From Pandoraea aquatica (GTDB lineage: Bacteria; Pseudomonadota; Gammaproteobacteria; Burkholderiales; Burkholderiaceae): a stretch of DNA of 64,000 nt. The translations under genes and the position numbers were made by a program. The first letter of the stretch is position 1, and each line of letters starts with the position of its first letter. The DNA is taken from the NCBI RefSeq assembly GCF_902459565.1, contig NZ_CABPSN010000003.1:728623-792622 (forward strand), in the 5' to 3' direction. This document shows positions 27,597-35,747 of this stretch, one piece after another. The notes under the pieces are model-generated. The model was not told the DNA's origin. It ran no database searches and was given only the letters and a program-made list of their open reading frames with translations.

Positions 27597-28490
27597 ATGA
27601 AGCGCCTGAATCTGGATCAGTTGCAGACCTTCGCCGAAGTCGTCGACGCGGGGAGTTTCTCGGCGGCAGCGGTGCGCCTCGACCTGTCGCAACCGGCCGT
27701 CAGCCTTCAGGTGCGCCAACTGGAGCAACGCCTGAACGTGCGGCTCATCGAGCGGGTGGGTAAGCGGCTTAAGCCGACGTCCGCCGGTTTGACGCTGCTC
27801 GAACACGCGCGCCGCATCGATGCCGCAGTCGAAGAAGCGATGCAGGCGCTCTCGAGCCACGCGCGGGGTGTGGCCGGCGAAGTCGCCATCGGCACGGGGG
27901 CGACGGCCTGCATCCATTTATTGCCGCCCATGCTGCGCGCGATGCGCAAACGGCATCCGCAACTGGACATTCGGGTGAGCACGGGTAACACCGACGACGT
28001 TGTCGCAGCCGTCACGGAAAACCGGCTCGACATCGGCCTCGTGACGTTGCCCGCTGCGGGGCGCAGCCTGCACGTCACGCCGGTCTTGCGCGACGAATTC
28101 GTCGCGATCGCACCGGCGAACGACAACACATGGGGCGACGAAGTCACGCCGCACACGCTGGCCGCCGCCCCGATGGTCGCGTTCGAGTCCGGCAGCAGCA
28201 CCCGCCTGCTGATCGACGACTGGTTTCTGCAAGCGGGTTTGCGCATGCGTCCGGTGATGGCGCTGGGCAGCATCGAAGCGATCAAGGAGATGGTGGCGGC
28301 CGGACTCGGATACAGCATCGTGCCGAAAATGTCGGTGAATGCCGTTCATCATCGACGCGGATTGCGTATATCGACACTCACACCGGAATTAACGAGAACG
28401 TTGGCGATTGTTGTCAGGCAGGATAAACCGCTCACGCCGGGATTGCGAAAAGTCTTGTCGGCATTGGAAGGGCTGGGCAGCGTGTTGTGA
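27597..28490 (+). CDS. LysR-family regulator
   Basis: A 297-residue LysR regulator. MKRLNLDQLQTFAEVVDAGSFSAAAVRLDLSQPAVSLQVRQLE is the helix-turn-helix part. The effector-binding domain has GEVAIGTGATACIHLLPPMLRAM and GLGYSIVPKM. The ATG at 27597 is chosen because the family sequence starts exactly there, with AAGGA 14 bases and GAG closer upstream; the longer in-frame stretch before it is a shadow of the MFS gene. It is divergent from that MFS gene (156-base gap). Confidence 0.9.
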   Translation: MKRLNLDQLQTFAEVVDAGSFSAAAVRLDLSQPAVSLQVRQLEQRLNVRLIERVGKRLKPTSAGLTLLEHARRIDAAVEEAMQALSSHARGVAGEVAIGTGATACIHLLPPMLRAMRKRHPQLDIRVSTGNTDDVVAAVTENRLDIGLVTLPAAGRSLHVTPVLRDEFVAIAPANDNTWGDEVTPHTLAAAPMVAFESGSSTRLLIDDWFLQAGLRMRPVMALGSIEAIKEMVAAGLGYSIVPKMSVNAVHHRRGLRISTLTPELTRTLAIVVRQDKPLTPGLRKVLSALEGLGSVL

Positions 28491-28638
28491 AATTCAATGA
28501 GAAAATGATTCGCACTCCACGTGAAAAAGAGTCGTTGTTTTATTGGGCAAAATTACTCCCCGCAAAACACAAGGCTCGGACTACAATGCGCGAATAACGG
28601 CATCCAAACCGGCAATTATTGAGAACGTGTAACTCGCA

Positions 28639-29406
28639 ATGCATCACAACCTTTATCGATATGAGGGGCTGCTGGGAGCCCGCTCGGTCGAGGCGCTGGA
28701 CGCCGAGTTTCAGAAGCTGACGCAAACGCTGGAGTACGACGCGCTGTTTTATGCCCCGTTGTTGCCGCGTCGCGAACGAGAAGCCGCCGCATTCCAGATG
28801 GAAGATCAGATCATTTCCGCGCAAGGCATGCCGAGTCGTCACATCTTCACGACGTTTCCACCGGCCTGGATCGAGCGCTATCAGAGCGCGGGATATGCCG
28901 AAGTCGATCCAGTGCTGATGGCGGCGAATCTGTCGCCGCTGCCGATTCTCTGGCGCACGTTTCTCATGCAAAAGCGGCCGCATCCGATCTTTGCCGACGC
29001 GAGAGCGCACGGTCTGGGCAGCGGCGTTTCGATCCCTATCTATGGTGCGGCGGGCGAGCGTGCGATCTTCAGCGCGGCGACCGCAAAATCGCCGGAAGAA
29101 TCGGCCGAACTCGAAGCGCGCATGGTCGGTGAAATCTATCTGACGGCGCTCTATTTCCATCAGGCGATTCAGCAACTCGACATGCAGTGGGTCGCCAGCC
29201 GCTGCACCGGCAAGCTCAGCCCGCGTGAGATCGAAAGCCTGCTGTGGGCGGCGCGCGGGAAGACGGCTTGGGAAATCGGATTGATCCTGAAGATTTCCGA
29301 GCACACCGTCACATTTCACATCAATAACGCCAAGCGTAAACTTGGCGCGGTCAACCGGCATCAGGCGATTGCCGCCGCAATCAGCACCGGTCTGATTTCC
29401 CCCTGA
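28639..29406 (+). CDS. LuxR-type AHL receptor/regulator, no synthase nearby
   Basis: A 255-residue quorum-sensing-type regulator. The N-terminal autoinducer-binding domain keeps the residues that touch acyl-homoserine lactones in this family: W77, Y81, D90-P91, W105 and G129. The C-terminal LuxR helix-turn-helix is LSPREIESLLWAARGKTAWEIGLILKISEHTVTFHINNAKRKL. The length is normal. No luxI-type synthase is in the window, so it may be an orphan (solo) receptor, or its synthase lies elsewhere. No lux-box palindrome was found just upstream. The ribosome-binding site is weak. Confidence 0.88.
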   Translation: MHHNLYRYEGLLGARSVEALDAEFQKLTQTLEYDALFYAPLLPRREREAAAFQMEDQIISAQGMPSRHIFTTFPPAWIERYQSAGYAEVDPVLMAANLSPLPILWRTFLMQKRPHPIFADARAHGLGSGVSIPIYGAAGERAIFSAATAKSPEESAELEARMVGEIYLTALYFHQAIQQLDMQWVASRCTGKLSPREIESLLWAARGKTAWEIGLILKISEHTVTFHINNAKRKLGAVNRHQAIAAAISTGLISP

Positions 29407-29790
29407 AGTTATCCATTTTCAAACGAGATTCGTGAGCGCCTTTTCCGGGTGCTCTCGAAACCGCTTTGCGTTGCGAGTTCCCTTCGTAAACCACCGGATT
29501 TTTCAGTCCTTCTGCGTCCCGACATTCATTCGTTGGGAATCACGCGATTTTCGAGAGATCTGCGTGATTTCACATTTGTCGCCTTTGCCCAATGCGCGAC
29601 ATATTCCCGCCATTTTCGAGACATTCCACCCCTGAATTCATCCGATTTCACCCCTTTTCCGAAACGGTGTGTTGTCGCTTTGAGGCTAGTTCATTTCCTA
29701 GGGAAAACTATAATTTACTCATGGCGAAAACTGGTTAGTTAGCGGTTTTCGTCACTTTGAACGACATACGAACGATAAAAGGAGTTTTCC
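29407..29790. other. Intergenic AT-rich region
   Basis: A 384-base gap with clearly lower GC than the surroundings. Two short open frames of 67 and 97 codons cross it, but neither has a ribosome-binding site or protein-like composition, so no gene is called. The right part holds a candidate promoter for the DUF4148 gene and a TTTCC-TAG-GGAAA inverted repeat at 29694-29706. Confidence 0.5.
29709..29714 (+). promoter_or_regulatory. Candidate -10 element for the DUF4148 gene
   Basis: A perfect TATAAT 76 bases before the start codon, directly after an inverted repeat (TTTCC-TAG-GGAAA). No good -35 hexamer lies at normal distance, which suggests activator control or a weak promoter. Confidence 0.45.
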
Positions 29791-30054
29791 ATGAAAAAGA
29801 ACCTGCTGAGCGCCATTGCGCTGGTCAGCCTGACCGTGGCCGCCGGCTCGGCCTTCGCTGCCGATCAATCGACCGGTGTGACCCGTGAGCATGTCCGCGC
29901 CGAACTGCAAGCTGCACGTGAACTCGGCCTGTCGCCGGTGACGGAATTCAACTTCCCGTACACCTTCGAGCAATCGGTCCAGCTGCAAAAGCGCACCGCC
30001 GAAATCGAAGCTGCACAACACAGCGCTGCACCGCAAGCCCCGGCAGTCAACTGA
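29791..30054 (+). CDS. Small exported DUF4148-type protein
   Basis: An 87-residue protein with a signal peptide (MKKNLLSAIALVSLTVAAGSAFA, cut after AFA) and a short mature part with VTREHVRAELQAARELGL, the DUF4148 core found in many small periplasmic proteins of Burkholderiales. AAAGGAG precedes the start. Function is unknown. It stands alone between a LuxR gene and the convergent efflux operon. Confidence 0.82.
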   Translation: MKKNLLSAIALVSLTVAAGSAFAADQSTGVTREHVRAELQAARELGLSPVTEFNFPYTFEQSVQLQKRTAEIEAAQHSAAPQAPAVN

Positions 30055-30221
30055 AGTCTTGATGTGTGGAAGGGGGACAGTCAGTCCCGAGATGCATTGA
30101 AGTGTTGAAGTGGTACCCGATTCGCCGACGGCCCGCCTGATTCGTTTGATCGCATCGACCATTACGAGTCCCGCCCGCGCCGCGCGAATCTTCTTCACGA
30201 CGCCCTAGCGTGTCACTTGCC

Positions 30222-30262
30222 ACAGCCCCGCCAGAGGACCTCGGTCCCGACGGGGCTTGTGT
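30222..30262. terminator. Weak hairpin between convergent genes
   Basis: CACAGCCCCG can pair with CGGGGCTTGTG with one bulged base across a 20-base loop. The following T tract is interrupted (TTGTGTGTTT). It may end transcription of the DUF4148 gene or, read the other way, of the efflux operon. Confidence 0.4.
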
Positions 30263-30325
30263 GTTTCCGGAGGTCCGGCAGCGTATCCGATGTCATATCG
30301 TGTGATACGTGCCAGCGACCTTGTT

Positions 30326-31852
30326 TCAATGTGTGGATGCGTCGGACGAATGAGATTCGGCCATGGCGGCCTTGTCCTTTGCGACGCTCGACTGCCATCC
30401 GCCGCCCAGCGCCAGGAACAGATTGACCTGATCCATGGCGACCTGCGTTTCGGAGGCGGCGAGGGCTGCTTCGGCACTCGCGTGCGTGCGCTCGGCGTCG
30501 AGGCTCGTGAGGTACGGCGCACGGCCAGCCTGATAGAGCTTGTGATTCTGTTGCGCGGCGGCACGGGATTTGTCGCGCGCGTCGCGTAGCGCATCGTCGC
30601 GTTGCAACTCGCGGGTGTACGCCGAGAGCGACGTTCGTGTTTCCTGAATCGCCTTAAGCACCACACCGTCGAAATGCGCGAGCGCGGCATTCGCACCGGC
30701 TTCCATGCCCTTGATGTGCGAGCGCACGCCGTTGGTCGGCAGCGACCACGAGATCATCGGACCGACGGTCCATTGCTCGGTGCGTCCCTGACCGAAGTGC
30801 TCCAGCACGCCGTTCGCGCCGATCGATGCACCGAAGCGAATCGTCGGATACAGGTCTGCCGTCGCCACGCCGATCTTCGCCGTGGCCGATGCCAGTTCGC
30901 GCTCTGCCTGACGCACGTCCGGGCGGCGCTTGAGTAGCGCCGTGCCGTCGCCGACGGGCAGCGCCTGCGTGAGTTGCGGAATACGACGGCATTGTGTGAG
31001 GCTTGCGTCGAGCGTACCCGGCACCTTGCCGAGCATCACGGCGAGCCGGTAGTTGGCGGCTTCGTTCTGCGCCAGGTAATGCGGCAGCCCGGCACGCAAC
31101 GTGTCGGCCTGCGCCTGTGCGCGCAGCAGATCGGTCGGCTGATCGCGTCCGGCGTCTACCAGCTTGCGCGTGATCGCGACGCTGCGTTCCTGCAACTTCA
31201 GTTGCTCGTTGGCAATGTCGTACTCGTGATTGGCCGCACAGCTCTGTACATAAGCGCGAACGGTCTCGGCCGCTACGCTCACACGCGCAACATCGAGCGC
31301 TGCCTGACTCGCTTCGGCGGCGGCGAGCGCGGCTTCGTCCGCACGGGCAAGCTTGCCGAAGAAGTCGATCTGATAGGAGATGCCGAGCGTGGCGACGGCA
31401 ATGTTCACCACCGGCAGCTTCTCTTCCTTGAGCAGACTTTCACCCGAAATCTGCGCGCGGGCCGCTTCGGCCTGCACGCCGCCTTGCGGCAGATTCTCCG
31501 ACTCCACTTCGTGATACAACGCGACCGCACGCTGAACGTTGGCCAGCGCTACGCGCACGTTCGTATTGGCCGCGAGGGCTTCCTTCACGAGCGCGTCGAG
31601 CTTCGGATCGTCGTACAGCTGCCACCAGTCGTCGGGCACCGCTTCGATAGAGACGGTGCCCGGTTGGGAGACATTCGCGAGCGCGCCGTTGGCTTCGGGC
31701 GAGCGCATGACCGAGTGTTCGGGCAGGTGGTAGTCCGGTCCGACGGTCGTGCATCCCGCGACGAGCGCGGCCGCGACAGCGACCGCACTGAGCAGAAGGA
31801 GGCGGGGCCGAGTGGTTTTCAAGGCCGCGCTCGTTGTCTTAGTCGCGCTCAC
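30326..31852 (-). CDS. Outer-membrane efflux lipoprotein, NodT family
   Basis: A 508-residue outer-membrane channel with a lipoprotein signal ending LVAGCTTVGPDYHLP and two OEP repeats (helical segments such as LDALVKEALAANTNVRVALANVQRA and the late ALGGGWQSS). It closes the tunnel of the pump encoded by the four genes upstream in the same operon. Its start overlaps the adaptor gene stop by four bases (ATGA), which shows translational coupling. The alanine- and serine-rich tail after GGGWQSS is longer than usual. Confidence 0.92.
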   Translation of the reverse strand: MSATKTTSAALKTTRPRLLLLSAVAVAAALVAGCTTVGPDYHLPEHSVMRSPEANGALANVSQPGTVSIEAVPDDWWQLYDDPKLDALVKEALAANTNVRVALANVQRAVALYHEVESENLPQGGVQAEAARAQISGESLLKEEKLPVVNIAVATLGISYQIDFFGKLARADEAALAAAEASQAALDVARVSVAAETVRAYVQSCAANHEYDIANEQLKLQERSVAITRKLVDAGRDQPTDLLRAQAQADTLRAGLPHYLAQNEAANYRLAVMLGKVPGTLDASLTQCRRIPQLTQALPVGDGTALLKRRPDVRQAERELASATAKIGVATADLYPTIRFGASIGANGVLEHFGQGRTEQWTVGPMISWSLPTNGVRSHIKGMEAGANAALAHFDGVVLKAIQETRTSLSAYTRELQRDDALRDARDKSRAAAQQNHKLYQAGRAPYLTSLDAERTHASAEAALAASETQVAMDQVNLFLALGGGWQSSVAKDKAAMAESHSSDASTH

Positions 31853-32820
31853 TTGCGCACTCCTGCCGGTGCGTCGCTTCGCGAGACGGCGGCCATCGCG
31901 GTGGGTGCTTCGTCGTCAGGCTGCGCCGCGTGCTTCGGCTGGGCGGCTTTGTCCTGACCTTCGACGACCGTCACCGTGGCGGTGCGACCAGCGACGAGAC
32001 GCATGTCGGCGGGCACGTCGTCGAGCGCAATGCGTACCGGAATGCGTTGCGCGAGACGGACCCAGTTGAACGTGGGGTTGATGTTCGGCAGCATCGACGC
32101 ACCGCTGGTGCGGTCGCGATCCTCGATACCGGCGACGATGCTTTGCACATGTCCATGCAATACGTGACGCTCGCCCATCAGGCGAATCTCCACCTTGTCG
32201 CCGATATGGATGCCGCGCATCTTGGTTTCTTCGAAATAGCCTTCGACGTGCAGCGAACCGGCGTCGACCATCGAGAGCACCGGACGCCCCGTCGTCACGT
32301 AGTCGCCCACGCGCGGCAGCCGGTCGTTCAGGTAGCCGTCGGCGGGGGCGAGTACGCGCGTGCGTTCGAGATTGAGTTTCGCAAGACGCACCGCAGCGTC
32401 GGCCTGTGCCACAGCCGCTTCGCCGGATTCGACCTTGGCCTGACCGGCCTCCACGACTTCCTTGGCCACCACTTCCGTCAACTGATGATTGCGTGCGTTC
32501 TCGCGACGCGCCTGCGCGAGCGTGGCGCGCTGTGCGGCGGCGGTCGCCTCGGCTTGCTGCAACGCGAGCGTGTAGCGATCACGGTCGATCACGAACAGCA
32601 GATCGCCACGGTGCACCGGCTGGTTGTCCTTGACCTCGACGTCGGTAATCAGGCCGGAGACATCGGGGGCGACCTGCACGATGTCGGCGCGAATACGGCC
32701 ATCGCGCGTCCACGGGGCGACGGTGTAGTAGTCCCACAGGTGCAGCAACACGTAGACCGCCACGCAGGAGACCGCGAGCGTCAGAACGACGGGACCGAGA
32801 GAGCGAAGTTTCAGTTTCAT
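31849..32820 (-). CDS. HlyD-type membrane fusion protein (AaeA/EmrA-like)
   Basis: A 323-residue periplasmic adaptor with one N-terminal membrane anchor (LGPVVLTLAVSCVAVYVLLHLWDYY) followed by TVAPWTRDGRIRADIVQVAPDVSGLI, the start of the first lipoyl half typical of AaeA/FusE-like adaptors. A coiled-coil hairpin and the second half (VLAPADGYLNDRLPRVGDYVTTG) follow. The ATG at 32820 overlaps the DUF1656 gene stop by four bases, which decides the start. It should link the FUSC inner-membrane protein to the NodT channel. Confidence 0.92.
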   Translation of the reverse strand: MKLKLRSLGPVVLTLAVSCVAVYVLLHLWDYYTVAPWTRDGRIRADIVQVAPDVSGLITDVEVKDNQPVHRGDLLFVIDRDRYTLALQQAEATAAAQRATLAQARRENARNHQLTEVVAKEVVEAGQAKVESGEAAVAQADAAVRLAKLNLERTRVLAPADGYLNDRLPRVGDYVTTGRPVLSMVDAGSLHVEGYFEETKMRGIHIGDKVEIRLMGERHVLHGHVQSIVAGIEDRDRTSGASMLPNINPTFNWVRLAQRIPVRIALDDVPADMRLVAGRTATVTVVEGQDKAAQPKHAAQPDDEAPTAMAAVSRSDAPAGVRK

Positions 32821-33026
32821 GGTTGGTAGGCGTGCGCCACGGCGACGATGCCGCCCAGCGCGATGATGTACACAGCAAGGTTGAATAAGGAGCGGTGCCA
32901 GACGAGCTTGTAAAAGCCGATGCGCGCCAGCACGAAGCGCAGCGCGCCCGTCAGCACGAACGCCACGACCATCAGGGCCAGCAGCGTCGGCACGAATACA
33001 CCGTAGATGTCGATCTCGCCGCTCAT
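32817..33026 (-). CDS. DUF1656 small membrane protein (AaeX-like)
   Basis: A 69-residue protein with two membrane segments. MSGEIDIYGVFVPTLLALMVVAFVL and the WHRSLFNLAVYIIAL part match DUF1656/AaeX, a small protein nearly always encoded between FUSC and HlyD genes. Its stop and start codons overlap both neighbours by four bases. The role in the pump is not known. Confidence 0.9.
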   Translation of the reverse strand: MSGEIDIYGVFVPTLLALMVVAFVLTGALRFVLARIGFYKLVWHRSLFNLAVYIIALGGIVAVAHAYQP

Positions 33027-35038
33027 TGGGCACTCCGGGTCGAAGCGTGGATAGGGGCTGCGGGCGGGAAGAGTGCGACGTGGATGTCCATGAGCGAGGC
33101 GCGCGCACTGCGCGAGGCCTGATCGCTATGGGCCACCAGCGAGCGCACGGCCCCCAGCAGTTTGTCTTTCAGCGTGGCGTCGGGCTGGCTCACCTGTGCG
33201 TCGAGTCGCGACTGGTAGAAGCGCGCCACGTCGCAGAGCACGGCCTCGACCGCGTTGCGCTGCGACGGATTCAGATTCGGCAATTCGCGTTGCAGGGCGA
33301 GCGCGGAGAGCTCGACGCGCACTTCGGTGAAGCCGTCGCTGGACGTTTCGCTTTCGCTCGCGGCCAGACGCGGCACCAACTGGCCGAGCCGGTCGAGCAA
33401 CCGCGCACGCAGCCGGTTGTGCTCGCTTACCGAGCGGCCCATCGCATTTTTTGCGATGTCGCGCCAGCTCGAATGAATCAGGCGACGCATGGCGACGCGC
33501 GTGCCGAACGGGCGTGTCTGCAACGTCCACAGCAGCGCGAATAACACTCCGGCCACACCGGCGATGTTGTTGTTGAAGAAGCTCTGGAAGTCGGCGTTGT
33601 ATCCGCCCTGAATCCCCACGAAAGTCGCCGTGTTCACCGCCACGAGCATGGCCACCATCGTGAAGCGCGGCTGCGGGATCAGTGTTCCGAGCAATACGAA
33701 CGGCACGGCAAAGAGCGCCACTAGCAGACCGAAGTCGTGCGCGTTCGTCAGGATGAAGAACACATACACGGCGGCGAAAATCACGCACACGGCCGTCGCC
33801 CAGAAGAACGAGCGAATGAACGGTGCGGGCTCGTCCATCGCCGCGAAGAAGCAGCAAGCCACCGCGCCGAGCGAGACAGCCGCAGCACCATCGTTCCAGC
33901 CGGTGTAGATCCACGCCATGCCCATCAGGAATGTACACAGGGCTGCCGAAATCGTCGAGAACAGCAGCAGGCCGTGATCGTAGTGACGCGCGCCGCCCAG
34001 TTCCCAGTGCGGGAAGGCGGGCGTCCATTCGGGGGCGTCTTCATGCTGGCCGAAGCGGCGTTGCAGCGAAGCGCAGTCCTGCCACAGCTGCACGAGCGAG
34101 CGCAGACGGTCTTCCGTCGCGGCCACGAGCGCGCCGTACCAGTCCGACGCCTCACCGGCCGATTGTGGCGGCTTGAGCAGATGCGCGGGTGCAGGCGACG
34201 GCGCGCCCCGGCGCAGCCACGCGACGATTTCCGCCATCTTGGCTTCAAGCGCTTCGGGTGCACCGTTCGGATGCAGGCGCAACGTTTGCACCAGCGACGC
34301 GACGGTCGAGAGCACCGGCATCATCATCGTCATGCGCCCGCGCAGTTCCTGCGCGTCACGCACGCGCTCGGACGTATCGGCGTCATACGACAGCTGGCTG
34401 ATCAACTGATCGAGGGCGAGAATGTCCGCCGCCATGCGGTGACGGCTCATGTGACGCGTGGCCTTGCCCTCCGGGTCGGCCGAGAGCATGTCGGTGGTCC
34501 AGCGCGCGGCGTCGGTGAGCCAGCGGGTCGAGCGGTCGTGCAGCACTTTCGCCACGCTCGTGGGCAGAATTACCGCGCCCACGACGCTGGCGCAGACGAT
34601 GCCGAGAATGATCTCTTCCGAACGGGCGATGGCAATGTCGAAAATGCCAGTCGGCGTATTCACGGCGGGCAGGGCGATGAGCGGCAGCGTGTACGACGCC
34701 AGCAGGAACACGTAGCTGCGAGGCGAGCGATGCAGCAGCGAGATATAGAGCAGCGTGCCGGTCCACAGACCGACGGCGGCCATCAGTAATTCGGGCGTGT
34801 TGACGAGCGCGGGGACGAACGCAATGGACGCGGCCGCACCCAGCAGCGTGCCGAGCACGCGGTACAGCGCCTTGGAGCGCGTCGCGCCCGTGAGCGGATG
34901 CGAGACGATGTAGACGGTAGCCATCGCCCAGTAGGGACGCGGCAGGCCGAGCGCGAGCGCGATGTAGAGCGCCAGCATCGAGGCGACAAACGCCTTGATC
35001 GAGAAAATCCAGTCGCGGGAGGAAGGCCAGGTAAGCAC
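33023..35038 (-). CDS. FUSC-family inner-membrane transporter (fusaric acid resistance/AaeB-like)
   Basis: A 671-residue protein of the aromatic acid exporter family. It has an N-terminal block of about five or six membrane segments (FVASMLALYIALALGLPRPYWAMATVYIVSHP), a long cytoplasmic middle, and a second block of segments after residue about 360 (including FFWATAVCVIFAAVYVFFIL). This two-block form is typical of FusC/AaeB. Related pumps export fusaric acid or p-hydroxybenzoate. It begins 15 bases after the MarR stop and overlaps the DUF1656 start by four bases, so it belongs to one operon. Confidence 0.9.
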   Translation of the reverse strand: MLTWPSSRDWIFSIKAFVASMLALYIALALGLPRPYWAMATVYIVSHPLTGATRSKALYRVLGTLLGAAASIAFVPALVNTPELLMAAVGLWTGTLLYISLLHRSPRSYVFLLASYTLPLIALPAVNTPTGIFDIAIARSEEIILGIVCASVVGAVILPTSVAKVLHDRSTRWLTDAARWTTDMLSADPEGKATRHMSRHRMAADILALDQLISQLSYDADTSERVRDAQELRGRMTMMMPVLSTVASLVQTLRLHPNGAPEALEAKMAEIVAWLRRGAPSPAPAHLLKPPQSAGEASDWYGALVAATEDRLRSLVQLWQDCASLQRRFGQHEDAPEWTPAFPHWELGGARHYDHGLLLFSTISAALCTFLMGMAWIYTGWNDGAAAVSLGAVACCFFAAMDEPAPFIRSFFWATAVCVIFAAVYVFFILTNAHDFGLLVALFAVPFVLLGTLIPQPRFTMVAMLVAVNTATFVGIQGGYNADFQSFFNNNIAGVAGVLFALLWTLQTRPFGTRVAMRRLIHSSWRDIAKNAMGRSVSEHNRLRARLLDRLGQLVPRLAASESETSSDGFTEVRVELSALALQRELPNLNPSQRNAVEAVLCDVARFYQSRLDAQVSQPDATLKDKLLGAVRSLVAHSDQASRSARASLMDIHVALFPPAAPIHASTRSAQ

Positions 35039-35053
35039 GGTCGACTTCTTTGA

Positions 35054-35527
35054 CTACTTCTTGGGGAGTTCCATCGCGAGGATGGAACCGTCCGGATCCG
35101 CCGTGCGGTTGAGCGTTTCGAACACGCGCAGCACGGCTTCGAAATCTTCCCGGGGGATGTTCGCAAACACCTTCGCGCGCAACTGGCTGAGTTCGACTTC
35201 GAGCTTCTCGGCGAGCGTTTCACCCGCTTCGGTGAGTCGCAGCGCATTGGCGCGACGGTCGCTCGCATCGACTTCGCGCACGACCAGACCGGCCGCGCAC
35301 AACTGATCGAGCAGACGCACCAGCGACGCGCCTTCGAGCCCGACGTATTCGGCCAACTCGACCTGACGCACACCCTGGCCAAGACGGCGGATGAACAACA
35401 AGGGGCCGGCGCTTGCCGCGGAAATACCGTATTCGACGATCGCGCCCTGCGATAACTGGCGCCATTGTTTGCCTGCCAGCAGCAGATGGCTGGTGAAGAC
35501 AAAACGGAGCGATTCTAGGGAGGTCAT
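35054..35527 (-). CDS. MarR-family regulator of the efflux operon
   Basis: A 157-residue winged-helix regulator of the MarR family. The core LAEYVGLEGASLVRLLDQLCAAGLVVREVDASDRRANALRLTEAG is the helix-turn-helix and wing with the usual DxRxxx-L pattern. It is the first gene of the MarR-FUSC-DUF1656-HlyD-NodT operon, so it most likely represses its own operon until an aromatic acid binds. There is no ribosome-binding site before the ATG, and a TATAAT lies eight bases upstream, so the mRNA may be leaderless. Confidence 0.9.
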   Translation of the reverse strand: MTSLESLRFVFTSHLLLAGKQWRQLSQGAIVEYGISAASAGPLLFIRRLGQGVRQVELAEYVGLEGASLVRLLDQLCAAGLVVREVDASDRRANALRLTEAGETLAEKLEVELSQLRAKVFANIPREDFEAVLRVFETLNRTADPDGSILAMELPKK

Positions 35528-35575
35528 GGCGAAAGATTATATGTTAACTAATAATTAGGATGCTAGCTAATAGGC
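35528..35575 (-). promoter_or_regulatory. Promoter/operator region of the efflux operon
   Basis: On the minus strand a TATAAT lies at 35541-35536. The flanking sequence is a short AT-rich island in GC-rich DNA. It has repeated CTAATA-type elements and the palindrome-like pieces TTAGCTAGC and CTAATTATTAG, a likely site for the MarR protein. No good -35 hexamer was found. The predicted RNA start would be one or two bases before the ATG. Confidence 0.55.
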
Positions 35576-35747
35576 TGTTGCGAAATCCGTGGGAATCGTG
35601 GGAAGCCTTGTTCCGTGAATGTCGTCCCTCATCGCTAAGGCAGATGTGGCGTGCCTTTCGGCGATTCCGGCGGGTAAGATAGCGGCATCCGGCGAGCAGG
35701 CTTCATGCCCGTCGCCAAGTGTTACGACATATTTCAAGGGACGCCCA

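Noticed and set aside
28491..28638. lux-box upstream of the LuxR gene
   Set aside because: No 18-20 base palindrome with the expected CT-N-AG arms could be found by eye.
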